Part shown: one piece after another, positions 54,078-64,000 of the stretch | Position numbering within the stretch: position 1 is the stretch's first letter | How the letters are laid out: every line of letters starts with the position of its first letter | NCBI RefSeq assembly: GCF_024586455.1 | Contig: NC_065920.1 | Coordinates: forward strand, 49,745,824-49,809,823 | Length of the DNA: 64,000 nt | Source: Bactrocera neohumeralis | Taxonomy: Eukaryota; Arthropoda; Insecta; Diptera; Tephritidae | Direction of reading: 5' to 3' | Position numbers and translations under genes: made by a program | The notes under the pieces: generated by a model | Told to the model about the DNA's origin: nothing | Databases searched by the model: none | What the model saw: only the letters and a program-made list of their open reading frames with translations

Positions 54078-55365
54078 AGCGACTATTTCCAACAATCTAC
54101 TCTGTGCCTAATCCACAAAAAGGATGACCCACTATTTGCGCCAACTACCGTGGAATAAGCCCCCTAAACATCGCATATAAAGCTCTATCAAGCGTGCATT
54201 GTATTTAGATTAAAGCCCACCGTCAACAAACTGATTGGACTCTATCAGTGTGGTTTTAGGCCTGGCAAATCAGTAACTGACCACCATGCGCCAAATCTTG
54301 AAAAAGACCTGTGAAAAGAAGATCGACACACACCACCTCTTCGTCGATTTCAAAGATAATGTTTTGGTATCCCTGCATAACCAATACGGCTGTGTAAACT
54401 AACGCTGAACAAAAAGCTCCGTCAGAATAGGTAAAGACCTCTCCGAACAGTGCAAAACCAAACGAGGTTTCAGACAAGGCGACTCCCTATCGTACAAATT
54501 CTTCAATCCATTGCTGCAAGAAATAATTCGAGCTGCAGAACTTAATCGAGCAGGTACAATCTTCTATAGGAGTATACAGCTGCTGGCGTATGCCGATGAT
54601 ATTGACATCATTGGCCTCAAGACCCGCATCGTTAGTTTGGCTTTCTCCAGACTGGACAAGGAAGCGCAGCAAATGGGTCTGGTAGTGAACGAGGGCAAAA
54701 CGAAATATCTCCTGTCATCACTCCTTGGCTTGGCTCCCACGTCACTGTTGACAGTCATAACTTCGAAGTCGTGGATAGTTTCGTCTGTTGTGGAACCAGT
54801 ATTAACAGCAATAACAATGTCAGCCTCGAGATCTATGGCAGAATAACTCTTTCCAACAGGTGCTACTTTGTACTGAGTAGGCAGTTGAGAATAAAAGTCC
54901 TCTCTCGACGAACAAAGCCCGAATTCTATAAGTCACTCTTATTCCCGTCCTGCTATATGGTGCAGAGGCATGGACGATGACAACAACTGATGAGTCGACG
55001 TTGCGAGTTTTCGAGAGAAAGGTTCTGCAAAAGATTTATGGTCCTTTGCGTATTGACCACGGCGAGCTGTATGAGATATACGACGACATTAACATATTTC
55101 AGCGAATTAAGAAACGGCTGGCTAGGTCATCTCGTCCGAATGGATGAAAACGCTCCAGCTTCTAGAGTGTTCGACGCAGTACCCGCCGGGGAAAGCACAG
55201 GAAGAGGAAGACCTCCACTGCGTTGGAGAGATTAGGTGGAGAAGGACCTAGCTGCACTTTTCATCTCGAAATGGCGCCAAATTGCTAAAATAGTAAACAA
55301 TCGGCGTGCTGCTGTTAACTCGGCTATAACCGCGTGAGCGGTGTCCACGTCATTAAAGAAGAAAG
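54078..55365 (+). mobile_element. RTE-type retrotransposon, RT core to 3' end
   Basis: The longest RTE copy here. In shifted frames: CLIHKKDDP, KPTVNKLIGLYQCGFRPGKS (about 54210-54270), THHLFVDFKDNVL (motif A, about 54330-54370), GFRQGDSLSYKFF (about 54465), LLAYADDIDIIGLKTR (active site, about 54580-54625), KTKYLLSS, then NNNVSLEIYGRITLSNRCYF, LSRRTKPEFYKSL, STLRVFERKVLQKIYGPLRI-like sequence, GWLGHLVRMDENAPASRVFD and GRGRPPLRWRD, ending with the conserved 3' words CGGCTATAACCGCGTGAGCG. Several frameshifts; the upstream endonuclease is missing. Confidence 0.85.
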
Positions 55366-55367
55366 GA

Positions 55368-55432
55368 TATTAAACACAGTGTTAGGAACTTTGTGATAAA
55401 CTTAATACTCGTATACCCTGTTCAGGGTATAA
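55368..55432 (+). repeat. mini-me-like family 2, 3' terminus only
   Basis: GGAACTTTGTGATAAACTTA followed by the end hairpin TATACCCTGTTCAGGGTATA matches the right end of 51575-52118. It directly follows the RTE 3' end. Confidence 0.7.
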
Positions 55433-55689
55433 TGAACAGTAGTAGGACTATGAGAAGAAAATATCACACAAGCTTTTTCGTAAACTTTACGCGTCTAATT
55501 TATATATAATTAGAGGACTGGTCCACGCTTTACTGTGTCTGATACATAGATAATACTACTACTATCATCTATTTGACTTCTATTAGTTAGTTTATAACTA
55601 TTAGTTAATGAAATATAGAATTTTTGTGAAGCAACTTTTGTTAAAAAAAAAGAGATTTGCTAAGTTGGAAAGAGGCGAAATGAACCCCG
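55433..55689. other. AT-rich spacer
   Basis: Nothing recognised. Confidence 0.4.
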
Positions 55690-56110
55690 AGAACAATGAT
55701 ACCCTAAAGAGGCGAAAGCTTTGTGCAAGCTCTGTGCAATGTGGTTACCTCTCAAGTTCATAATCTAACAAAAATCGAATTGCTGATTCTGAGGAGTGCT
55801 TGAATGCTCTATAGTCGTAATAAAACCGAATTTTTGCGTCGGTGCGTGAAAATAGAATATGGGTCCATCATTTCATATTGGAGTCCAATCGACAGTCATT
55901 CTAGTGGACTGCACATGATGAACCTGTCCTCAAGCGTGGAAAGAGGAAAAATTCGGTTGGCATTCATCGACTAATTACTGAGCCAGTTACAATCCATTGC
56001 ACTGCGTATTTGGTTGCAGTATTCTAAATATTTAGCAATTGTATTATTTTTGACGAAGGATCAGTTTGAAATTGTACGCATATACTTCATCGTTTCCGAT
56101 CACTGCTAAA
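55690..56110 (+). mobile_element. mariner fossil, middle region, rearranged
   Basis: KTEFLRRCVK precedes RIWVHHFILESNRQSF, a stop, then WTAHDEPVLKRGKRKNSVG, matching mariner catalytic-core sequence. After a deletion the noncanonical tail (TTACTGAGCCAGTTACAATC and on to TTGAAATTGTACGCATATAC) follows, as in 40530-40870. The stop after Q-S-F is shared with that copy. Confidence 0.7.
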
Positions 56111-59100
56111 TTCAAAGTGCTATAGGAAGTATCGCGGCCTCCAACGCGCTATTTATAGGCACGCTCGAACGCTACGTCCCCCAAGTTCCAAATCTGTAAT
56201 ATCTTCGAAAATATTCATTTAAATCATAATCTGTAAACGGCTGTAGGTCTATTTTAAATCAACAATTTTTTTATGGTATTTAATTGGATAAGGATTAATG
56301 CCAACATTTGTTGTAAAAAATAAATGTCAAAAAAAATGTTCTTGTGGGATATCCATAAGAGATAGACCATATATACCATCGTGGAATTTTCTGTAGAACT
56401 TTTCAATATGTACAACACTTAGTGCATTATTTTGATAAATCTCGTAGGGTTCAGCCTACGTAGTTCAGTAATTCTCCACTATTTAATGGACGTTATTTTA
56501 CATATAAACCTTCCGCTTCAATCGCTCTATCTATTAAATCAAACTCCGTTGCGTAGTTTTAAAGATTTAAGGGGGGATCCTGCTTTAGAAGCTTCAAAAA
56601 ATCGATTATTTTTTTTTGCTTAAATCACTTTAAAAATAATCTAAGAATATGTCCCCAAAATTTTAGATGGGAATTCGAAATATTTTCGGAGCTAGAGAGG
56701 ATATCTAATGTATAATAAAAAAAAAATTTGAGAAGACTCTTCGAAAATATATGAGAATAAATCCTAAAAGTTTCATTTCAATCAGACATTTCTTTCCTTT
56801 CCAAAAAAATCCTTGAAAATATCGATTTTTTGAAGCCTGTAAAGCTGCCAACATAAGCATACAAAGGGACATGGGACAGAAAAATCGACTTTCTTTTATA
56901 CTATGTATTGATATACTATAAGGAAGTTTATTATGTTGACTTTTTTGTGGTAGATTTTAGTATAATATCTGATTTTTTAGCTATCTCTTATAGAAAATGA
57001 ATTGATTAGATTCAAAGTTTTCATTTCCAAACGTTTATTGGTAGATATATTGACGTTGACCCAAACATTTGCAAAATATTCTTGATTCTCTTACATATTA
57101 AATCTGATTTCTATGGGTGGTTAAAAAATTATTTTGGCGAAAATTAAAAGACCGCTCTCAACGTAATCAACTCGCTGCTCTGATCATTACAGAAAATTTC
57201 AGTGATTCGTGTCACTATTCTTTCTTCTTCATCTAATGAGACTGTAGGGAAAAGCTTTATTATGACAATTTTATAAACAACCGACATGTCAAAACCTTGC
57301 ATAACTTATGTATAACGAATAAGAAACTTTGTATACTTGTATATGAAATCTATAATGAAGTCCTTTCTTGCACTAACAATTAAACATTTTCAAGCACACA
57401 GCAATTGTTCTCGCTTCATACAATCACTTTGCTACTTCAATGCTCACCAACAATTCTTTGTTTGAGTTGCTTGTGCCTGCTTGCCGGCCTGTGTTTTTCG
57501 ACACACTGCTACTCCAGAAAATCTCGACAATTTCCTTTTGACATTTTAAAGACCATAGTGCGACATTGTTTCCGATTCGGAGAAACCGTATGCCCATTTG
57601 CACATACATATATATACGAGTATTAATATATATGTATATTATACATATACATATGTATATCGGAGTGAGAGTATGTGTTGTTAATGCTACAGAGGCGTGA
57701 AAAATATTGTTTCTGTGTCCAATGGCCTTATCGGCTTTCTTAGTGAGTTTCCAATATTTTCCACTTGTTACACAAACAATCTCAGCTTTCATATTTCGAT
57801 ATTATTTTGTATTGTCTGCCTTCCCTCTACAGCTGCGCTGTCACACGACTTTATTACCGTTATTTTCTACTTTTATTTCCAAGCAATTGTTTCTTCCATT
57901 TCCAAGTCTTTCGCTTGCCGAAGAATTTTTGCGCTTATTTTGCATTATACTTGGTGTTGTTGTTAAATTGTGTATTGGTGGGTATGTGTATATACTATAC
58001 ATATATAAAGTATCTCTAAGGTGGGCGTTGGATATATATGTATGTACATAAATATTTTTAAGCTGTACATATGTTTGGCTCTACTGTTACGGGTTCTTTG
58101 GGCGCGTCTCATATATTTTCTTTTGTCTCTTTCTTTGTTTTTTTATTGGCATTTGTTGCACTTGTTTCTTTTTTCAGCTGCTGTTGCTGTAATTGTCATT
58201 GTTGTTGTCTGGTTGTATACTCGTTTACTCGTTGGTTTTACGCTTCAATGGCAGCGTTATTGCTCATAAATTATGAACTGACATATTTTCAGCAAAATTC
58301 TGCGCCGTTGCGTGGGCTCACACACATATAAATAGGTGTGTACATATATAAATATGTATGTACCTATATAAATACAGTTTATATTATGAGATTGAATTTA
58401 TAATAAATTTCGTTACTATTGCGTAAATAAAGGCATAAATATTCATATTTCACATCAAAATCCCAGTTGGCCCCCAACCGTCATACCGAATTCTTATACG
58501 GAAAAATGTTGCACCGTTAAGATGGTTACTATTCTGACGTACTGTACATTATTAAGGCGGACCATACTGAAAAAGCATATGACAATAACTCCGATGTTCT
58601 GTTTACAAATGATTTCGCAGTAGTAACTCCTCACTCTTTGAGTAACTTTTGAATAAAATATGAAATTTTAGGCCAATTTTCGTCATAGTTAGATTCTACA
58701 AAAGCTGGCTTCATTAAGGTTAAGCTCTATAGCTGATCGTGGAGAAGAGTGATCTGCACTCCGACTGTCAAAGCTCGTTCTTTGTGAAGGCAGTAAACTC
58801 CTCTATTTGTAACCCATGTCTCGACAAAGCCAGTCCATATAATATTATTACTTCATTACATATTTATTTAGCCGTTTTTGTATATTCCTGCTACTTCACT
58901 TGAAAATCTGTATGTGGGCGTAACCCGAAGAGTTTAAGGCTTGAGTGTTGAGTTGCTTAAATTTTTTTTTTTCCAAAAAAATTTCTAAAACGTGTTTGTT
59001 GGCAGCTTAGATCATAAAAGAATGGAATGTATATCCGTTAAATTTCCTTAAATGTACGTTTTTACATCAGATTTAGCTTTAATAAATACTAGAAGAGTGG

Positions 59101-59440
59101 TTACTCAGACAAGTTATGTGCCTAAATTTAGTCTCTCTCAATCCAAAACAGGCTTCTGTGGGGACAAATTCTTAGTAATTAAATATTTTTCGCTATTTTT
59201 GTCGACCAAAGTCTGCCAGCACTTTCATGACGAATGTTTTGAAGGTCAAGAGGACCAGAAATATTATTAGAGTAACAACAGGGCAATAGAGAAAATACTA
59301 ATACAAGCGTTCGACATTGACAGTGAGCAATACAGTAGATTCGGTTAAGTTTCTTGGCAGAAAAACTCAATGTATACCTCACTTGAGTTACTAGACAATG
59401 GAAAATACGACACTGACGTTTTGGTTCCAGGTAAGATAAA
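56111..59440. other. mostly unassigned DNA
   Basis: AT-rich with poly-T/A runs. A 16-bp inverted repeat GCTTCAAAAAATCGAT (56591-56606, complement at 56821-56836) is the only structure noted up to 57 kb. 57600-57660 is TATATGTATATTATACATATA-like simple sequence. 57700-58270 is pyrimidine-rich with long but featureless frames; CTGCTGTTGCTG-like bases at 58180-58215. I see no gene. Confidence 0.4.
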
Positions 59441-59455
59441 ATAAGTTGAAGTTGT

Positions 59456-59720
59456 ATGGAGGAGGGTGAACTGGATACAATCACTTTCTTTTCCATTTTC
59501 AGCCTTTGCAAGACTGAGATTGAAACATCATTGAAAAATCTAAACAGTGTTATCTTCGGCGAACCAGGAGCTATAACAGAAACTGATATTAACCGACTCA
59601 ACAAATTTGTGAAAAGCTCAAAGACCTATAAAGTTCATATGATCTATTATATATGAGTTTTAGGTAACACAAAGTACCGCACTTTAAGATGTCTGAATGA
59701 GATCCCTGACAGAATCGACC
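59456..59720 (+). mobile_element. non-LTR retrotransposon C-terminus and 3' noncoding end
   Basis: LCKTEIETSLKNLNSVIFGE, PGAITETDINRLNKFVKSSK form the last part of the protein, with 3' words (TTTTAGGTAACACAAAGTAC; TAAGATGTCTGAATGAGATC) shared with 13890-13980. Same RNase H-bearing group as 8350/9528 and 63438. Confidence 0.6.
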
Positions 59721-59859
59721 TCTTAACGAAACTTAACTTAAACTCACCTAACCTAAGATTATAGAAATATATGTCCGACGCAGTATAGATTTTTTAGACC
59801 TTATTGAAGGTACATTGATAGCAAATTAGCGCAGTTAAATTTTACAAGCTTCTCTTTAG

Positions 59860-60235
59860 GCGACTTTTTCAATAGGTAGTAATTATTGGTCGCAGGTTCG
59901 AGCTATAAAGTGCCTGCCCTAGAACTTTTCGGCCAAGCTCTTGAAACTTCAGTTGAAGCACTTTCAATCTGTTTAGACTGGCGTTGGTTTGATGAATTAC
60001 AACTTCTCTCCTATTGGACAAAGCTGGCTGTGTCTAGGCGACTGACTGGGCAGTTATAGTAGATGATTTCATGCCAATCCCATCAAACACCAAGCAAAAT
60101 CTTCCTGACCGTCAACCCTGGCTTAGCTGCCTGTAGCATCGGCTCGTTGCAAACGACCATTTTCATATGACGTTGCTGTAAGTGATCAACTTATCACCTG
60201 TAGTCAGCCGCTTCTAACGTGAATTGGTTTTGTTA
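59860..60235 (-). mobile_element. mariner transposase fossil (GDEKW-type region)
   Basis: Minus strand, right to left: TGDKLITYSNVI (decayed T-G-D-E-K-W block holding the first catalytic aspartate, about 60195), NEPMLQAAKPGLTVRKILLG and WDWHEIIYYN (about 60065-60140), then SLNRLKVLQLKFQELGRKVL. The order is right for a mariner transposase between the first and second catalytic residues. Both ends are missing. Confidence 0.65.
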
Positions 60236-61135
60236 AGATTCAGTAGTCACTCGCATATAAAAATTCGTGACAACTATACATAATATATATCTTATTTTTG
60301 TATCCATCTTTAGCAGCAAAACAACAAATGACAATTCGACGATCAATGCCTCCACAGCGACAAACATTACAACTAATCGGATTCCTTTTATGGAATCCGA
60401 TGAGAAAAGCGAAACGCGAAAAATCGGAAAATCCAAAATCAATTGAGGAAACCCCGGTGGCAGAGCGTAGTATTCGTGCTCGAGAAGATAGACACTAATC
60501 AGGCTGCTGGCATCTCAGTTCACGCAGAAAAGATAGAGCGTTTCACGCAAATAGTGTAGGAATAGGAAAGTTTCCTGTAAAGCAAGTAATCGGAACATCA
60601 AGCGGAAATCTTAAAAGCAATCAGTTCCCACAAAACGAACCGCTCGCACGATGAATAGTTGGAAACTCTGAACTCTGCGGAGAAAACAAAAAACTTTACT
60701 GAGTGCACTGTCCGTTAAATAAAAGTTCTTAGGCTCCTTTCCTTTCAATGAATATTTATATAATATATGTATATTTTTATTATATTCTTATTACTTGTTT
60801 TTATTACAATTTTGAAAGGACTGTGCTTCGAACATTCACCGCGGGCTGCCAGACTAACAACATGTATTCCTTAAAGAAAAAGGTCTTCGGTTTATTCAAT
60901 CTTCGACCTTTATTAGCAGATACCGCCATAACTCCCGCCAACTTCATTCTTTTCACATTAATTCGTTTTATTCGCCTCACATCAACTGACAGCATTGAAT
61001 TTCAGTGCAATTTTTGACTTCATCATTTTGTTGTAAATGTATTGCTGTTACAACAAACATTTTTGTTGTGAATACAATAAATTTTTTTACACCATTTGCG
61101 CAACAAAAGTGGCAAGACCAAAATCAAAAATGTAT
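60236..61135. other. unassigned DNA
   Basis: A plus-strand frame at 60298-60498 (R/K-rich) follows an acceptor-like TTTGTATCCATCTTTAG at about 60298-60314, but frames compete and no domain is seen. Otherwise nothing recognised. Confidence 0.35.
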
Positions 61136-61139
61136 TGTT

Positions 61140-61225
61140 TGAGGAATGGCAAACGGGAGAGAGGAGAGAGAGCGCTTTTTCACTGTAAGCAAGGCAAGCG
61201 AATGCGGGAGAGAGAGCCAGTGCGG
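61140..61225. promoter_or_regulatory. GAGAG-rich cluster, possible GAGA-factor binding
   Basis: GGGAGAGAGGAGAGAGAGCG (about 61156) and GCGGGAGAGAGAGCCAG (about 61205) give two GA-rich clusters within 60 bases. GAGA factor binds such sequence in flies. No promoter elements or transcript were identified next to it. Confidence 0.25.
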
Positions 61226-61799
61226 GCGTACTCTTTTACGAGTATGTTTGAGTGCTTGCAAGGGTTAAGAAAACTTAATTTTACGCACGCTTGATTACCA
61301 AACAGTCATTTCATTTACGTCGTTTACGCCAAAACCAAGCGCGCTCATTTTGAAATCAAAATCGGCAACAGCTATAACAAAAACAACGTACTTCTGGTCG
61401 AACGCACACATACTAAAAGCTTTATGTGCTTACGGGAAGCATCATATTGTTACCCTTTCAGTTGTCAGCTTTTGTCGAGAATTTACTTTTTTTTAGCATT
61501 TTTCTTCATTATTATTATTATTTTTTATCTTCCCTGTACACTTCATACCGTTGCTTTCTACCCTAGCCTTCTTATACCTTTCTCCATTGTTTGCCAACCC
61601 TTCAACAATGGCGGCTTTCATAATTGATTGGCTGCTTGCTTTTCAATGTGTCACCATGAAGCGCAGAAAATGACAAGCTGTTCATAGAGAAGAGTGCGGA
61701 GATATGAGGAAAAAATTTGTTGACAGCAAACAATAAGCTTAATGTGACAGCAATCGAAAAAAACGCATAATGAGGGAGAAGCGTAAAGCTTAAGTAATA
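61226..61799. other. single-copy-like DNA
   Basis: Mixed composition, TTATTATTATTATT run near 61510. No gene or element motif. Confidence 0.4.
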
Positions 61800-62465
61800 G
61801 CTACAACAAAAAATGAAAACAACAAAATTGGAACAACAGTAAAATTATAAAAAAATCACAACAACAAAAAATCAAAATCAACGAAATTACAATAACAAAA
61901 AGTGCAACAAAAAGAAAATTACAACAACAAAAAATTGGAAAACAGCTACATAAATTATTAAAAAATAACAAAAACAAAAAATAAACAACAACAACAAATT
62001 ACAATGACAAAAAATACAATAAACACAAATTACAACAAAAAGAAAATTACAACAACAAAATTGCAATAAAACGAAAATTGCAACAAAAAAAATTGTAACA
62101 AAAATAAAATCACAACAATAACAACAAGATTATTACAAAATTGCAACGAAAATAAAATCTCAATACGACGATATTACAACAACAAAAACTACAACAACAA
62201 CAAATTTGTGACAAGAACGTATTTACAAAAATGTCACATAAACAACAACAACACAAATTAACAAAAAAAAATACTAAAATACAACAACAATAAAATGGCG
62301 AAAAGGCTCAAATATCAAAAAAGCAGCAATATCAACAACAACAACTACAACAATACAATTTTCAAGAACTGGGAACTTAAAACAAAAACAAAATTACTAT
62401 AGCAATAACATTACAACAACGCAAAATGTCAAATAAACAACAACAACAAATGTGAAAACAATGAC
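61800..62465. repeat. AAC-rich low-complexity tract, about 670 bp
   Basis: Almost continuous mixtures of ACAACAACAAA, AAAATTACAAC and CAACAAAAATC units with a strand bias to A and C. Irregular unit length rules out a clean microsatellite. Noncoding. Confidence 0.85.
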
Positions 62466-63430
62466 ACGCTCATAAAACAGCGAAATGTACTTAGCCCTTT
62501 CTTCTACTCTTTTTTCTTTTTTTTTTTTGCACTTTCTAACCTCAATTTCCTACCCTGCGCAGCGCACTTCTCCGCCACCTTCCTATTTAGAAATCGCACT
62601 ATACTAACGTAACGCGTGGGCTTCTCATCAGCACTATTATTCTCGTCGTCGAAGTGCATAAATCATTGCATTGAAAGCCACTCAGCGGTGTATAATGAAT
62701 GAGCTTCCAAGTACCGGAATATTTCATCATTTAAGTATGACTTAATGTAGGACTCAAGCAACGTGTATATGTGTGTTTGTGTGTAACAGTCGCATTGCGA
62801 TAATAATTGCTTGCCGCTGCGTTCACTTGTTGCTACTTAGAAATCAATTTACCGTAATAATTACAAACGAATCCAAGTGAAGTCGTTTAATGGCGGCGAC
62901 GAAGCAGCGAAAATGTTGGTTACACACACATGCAGGCACACAAACAAAACCGAAGGTTGGCAGCGAAATAATAATGACATTAGTAATGACAACAAAACCA
63001 ATAAAAGTGAATTGAATTAAGTGGGACAATAGTCAATGAATTATACATAGAGTTTTCTACTTTTTTTTTGCTATTTTTAGTGGTGAAAGGTTATAGCTGA
63101 GTTGTAATGTAAAGAGATTGATATTTAGTAAATCGAAAATAGTAATGAATTCCAATTACAGGTTAATTAGAAACTGTTTACTTGTCGACGTTGTGCTAAA
63201 AATAAAGCTTAATTGAGATGTCTAAAATAGACTCTTTGTTATGCCAAAATTTGGCGAGTTGCGAATAGAAAAAAACACTGTTTTAATCAAATAAATTAGT
63301 ATAAGCAAAAAGAGCAAGATATATATAAAATTGTGCGTTAGGTTAGGTTAGAGGGTTGATCAAAGATCGCATGTGGACTGAAGTATATACGTAAATCTTT
63401 GTGAAGCCATAGAAAAGAAGAACTCCTGTG
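62466..63430. other. single-copy-like DNA
   Basis: T-run at 62510-62530, GTGTGTTTGTGTGT at about 62770, and a TAGGTTAGGTTAGAGG phrase at 63338. No gene identified. Confidence 0.4.
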
Positions 63431-63431
63431 C

Positions 63432-64000
63432 TCGAACTTATAAATTAGCAAAACGCTTAGTAGCCAATACAAATTTGAACAGGCGTTTAATTTTCATTCC
63501 CGCCAGTTCGGTGGAATGTTTGAAGGTATGCGTTACCAAGTGTTTAAGTCTTGACCACCTCAAGAAGGCAGTGTTGCGTTGTGCCCACCTCATCTTCTTT
63601 GATACAGCTTCTGCAGATGGTCTTACATCATGGGCAAAAAGATCACTAGATCTCTGCGTTCGATCCTCTGTCTTAAGGCTTTTGTGACTGCGCATGTACC
63701 GGTGGCCCTTGCTAAGCTTCCGCGAAGTCCAGCTATCTAGTAGTAAACACAAGAGCACGGACCCGCTCCCATTCTACTGTTAGCGGTTACAGTGTACCTT
63801 TCCTTGCTAACTCATTAGCTTTGCAATTTCCTGCAATTCCGCTGTGGCCTGGCACCTTTACCAGTCATCACAAAGGCATTCGGTGCTATTGATAGCGAAA
63901 TTAAGCACTCCTCAACCAACCATGAACACACTGTTAATGAGTTCAACGTTAATATCGCGGCTCCGCAATTTGAGTGAATTATCACTTCTCTGCAGAAGAC
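63432..64000 (-). mobile_element. non-LTR retrotransposon, RNase H to C-terminus, cut by window edge
   Basis: Minus strand from the right edge: REVIIHSNCGAAILTLNSLT and VCSWLVEECLISLS (RNase H middle; the usual D-S-Q-A-A-I is N-C-G-A-A-I, so a catalytic D is lost), then VKVPGHSGIAGNCKANELAR with KGT (about 63794-63860), VEWERVRALV, LLDSWTSRKLSKGHRYMRSH and, in one 106-codon frame to the stop at 63438, SRLKHLVTHTFKHSTELAGM and IKRLFKFVLATKRFANL. Colinear with 19988-21200. The RT would lie beyond the window. Confidence 0.7.

Noticed and set aside
57405..58331. Cluster of plus- and minus-strand frames of 80-120 codons
   Set aside because: All come from a pyrimidine-rich stretch; the products share low-complexity L/F/C composition and no motif.
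59885..59905. GGTTCGAGC resembling a tRNA B box
   Set aside because: No A box or cloverleaf around it, and the bases belong to a minus-strand mariner fossil.
61800..62465. Possible CRISPR or regular satellite
   Set aside because: Units are irregular in length and sequence, with no direct repeat plus spacer pattern.
63338..63354. TTAGGTTAGGTTAG telomere-like run
   Set aside because: Only two to three units; such words are common in fly intergenic DNA and flies lack simple telomerase repeats.

Overview
This window looks like repeat-dense, gene-poor DNA from a higher dipteran, most likely a tephritid fruit fly (Bactrocera/Zeugodacus/Ceratitis group). That placement is inferred from repeat content: AT-rich sequence with TATGTATGTATA and CA/TG tracts, many dipteran mini-me-like repeats carrying GACGGACA tracts, and fossils of mariner, piggyBac, hAT, jockey, RTE-type and R1-like elements. 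I found no convincing host protein-coding gene, tRNA, rRNA, operon or CRISPR array. Almost every open frame with recognisable homology is a broken transposon protein, and most other open frames look like chance frames in CA-rich or pyrimidine-rich DNA.

Layout. 0-7 kb: an RTE-type retroelement end cut by the window edge, a full-length mini-me-like repeat, a piggyBac transposase fossil split by a mariner insertion, and a 5'-truncated jockey-like pol on the minus strand. 7-13 kb: single-copy-like DNA, then a non-LTR RNase H region interrupted by a mariner with matching terminal repeats and a TA duplication, then a decayed RTE copy, a DDE transposase tail and a tandem array with a period near 155 bp. 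13-22 kb: several non-LTR C-terminal and RNase H fossils, an ORF1-like (possibly DUF4780) fragment, a 257-bp MITE next to a 516-bp internally deleted mariner, and a scrambled RTE locus. 22-31 kb: odd spaced repeats, RTE copies, an RNase H fossil, a second full-length mini-me-like copy, and two joined transposase fossils. 31-41 kb: two MITEs with long terminal inverted repeats, an AT-rich repeat field split by a 1552-bp hAT element with an 8-bp duplication, a possible Helitron end and a mariner fossil. 41-56 kb: single-copy-like blocks, mariner fossils, an R1-like pol outside rDNA, inverted mini-me halves, and an RTE copy with its RT core. 56-64 kb: mostly unassigned DNA, a non-LTR C-terminus, a mariner fossil, a 670-bp AAC-rich tract, and an RNase H to C-terminus fossil running off the right edge.

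The elements matter mainly through their nesting. Mariner copies sit inside piggyBac and non-LTR hosts, the hAT element sits inside an AT repeat field, and an RTE piece sits inside a mini-me-like repeat, so relative ages can be read from the order of interruption. Blocks at about 7.4-8.3, 12.6-13.7, 38.4-40.0, 41.6-42.8, 47.0-47.7 and 52.6-53.6 kb carry no recognised repeat and are slightly richer in G+C; they are the best candidates for host intergenic or intronic sequence with regulatory content. All family names come from recognising protein motifs by eye, not from a database search.
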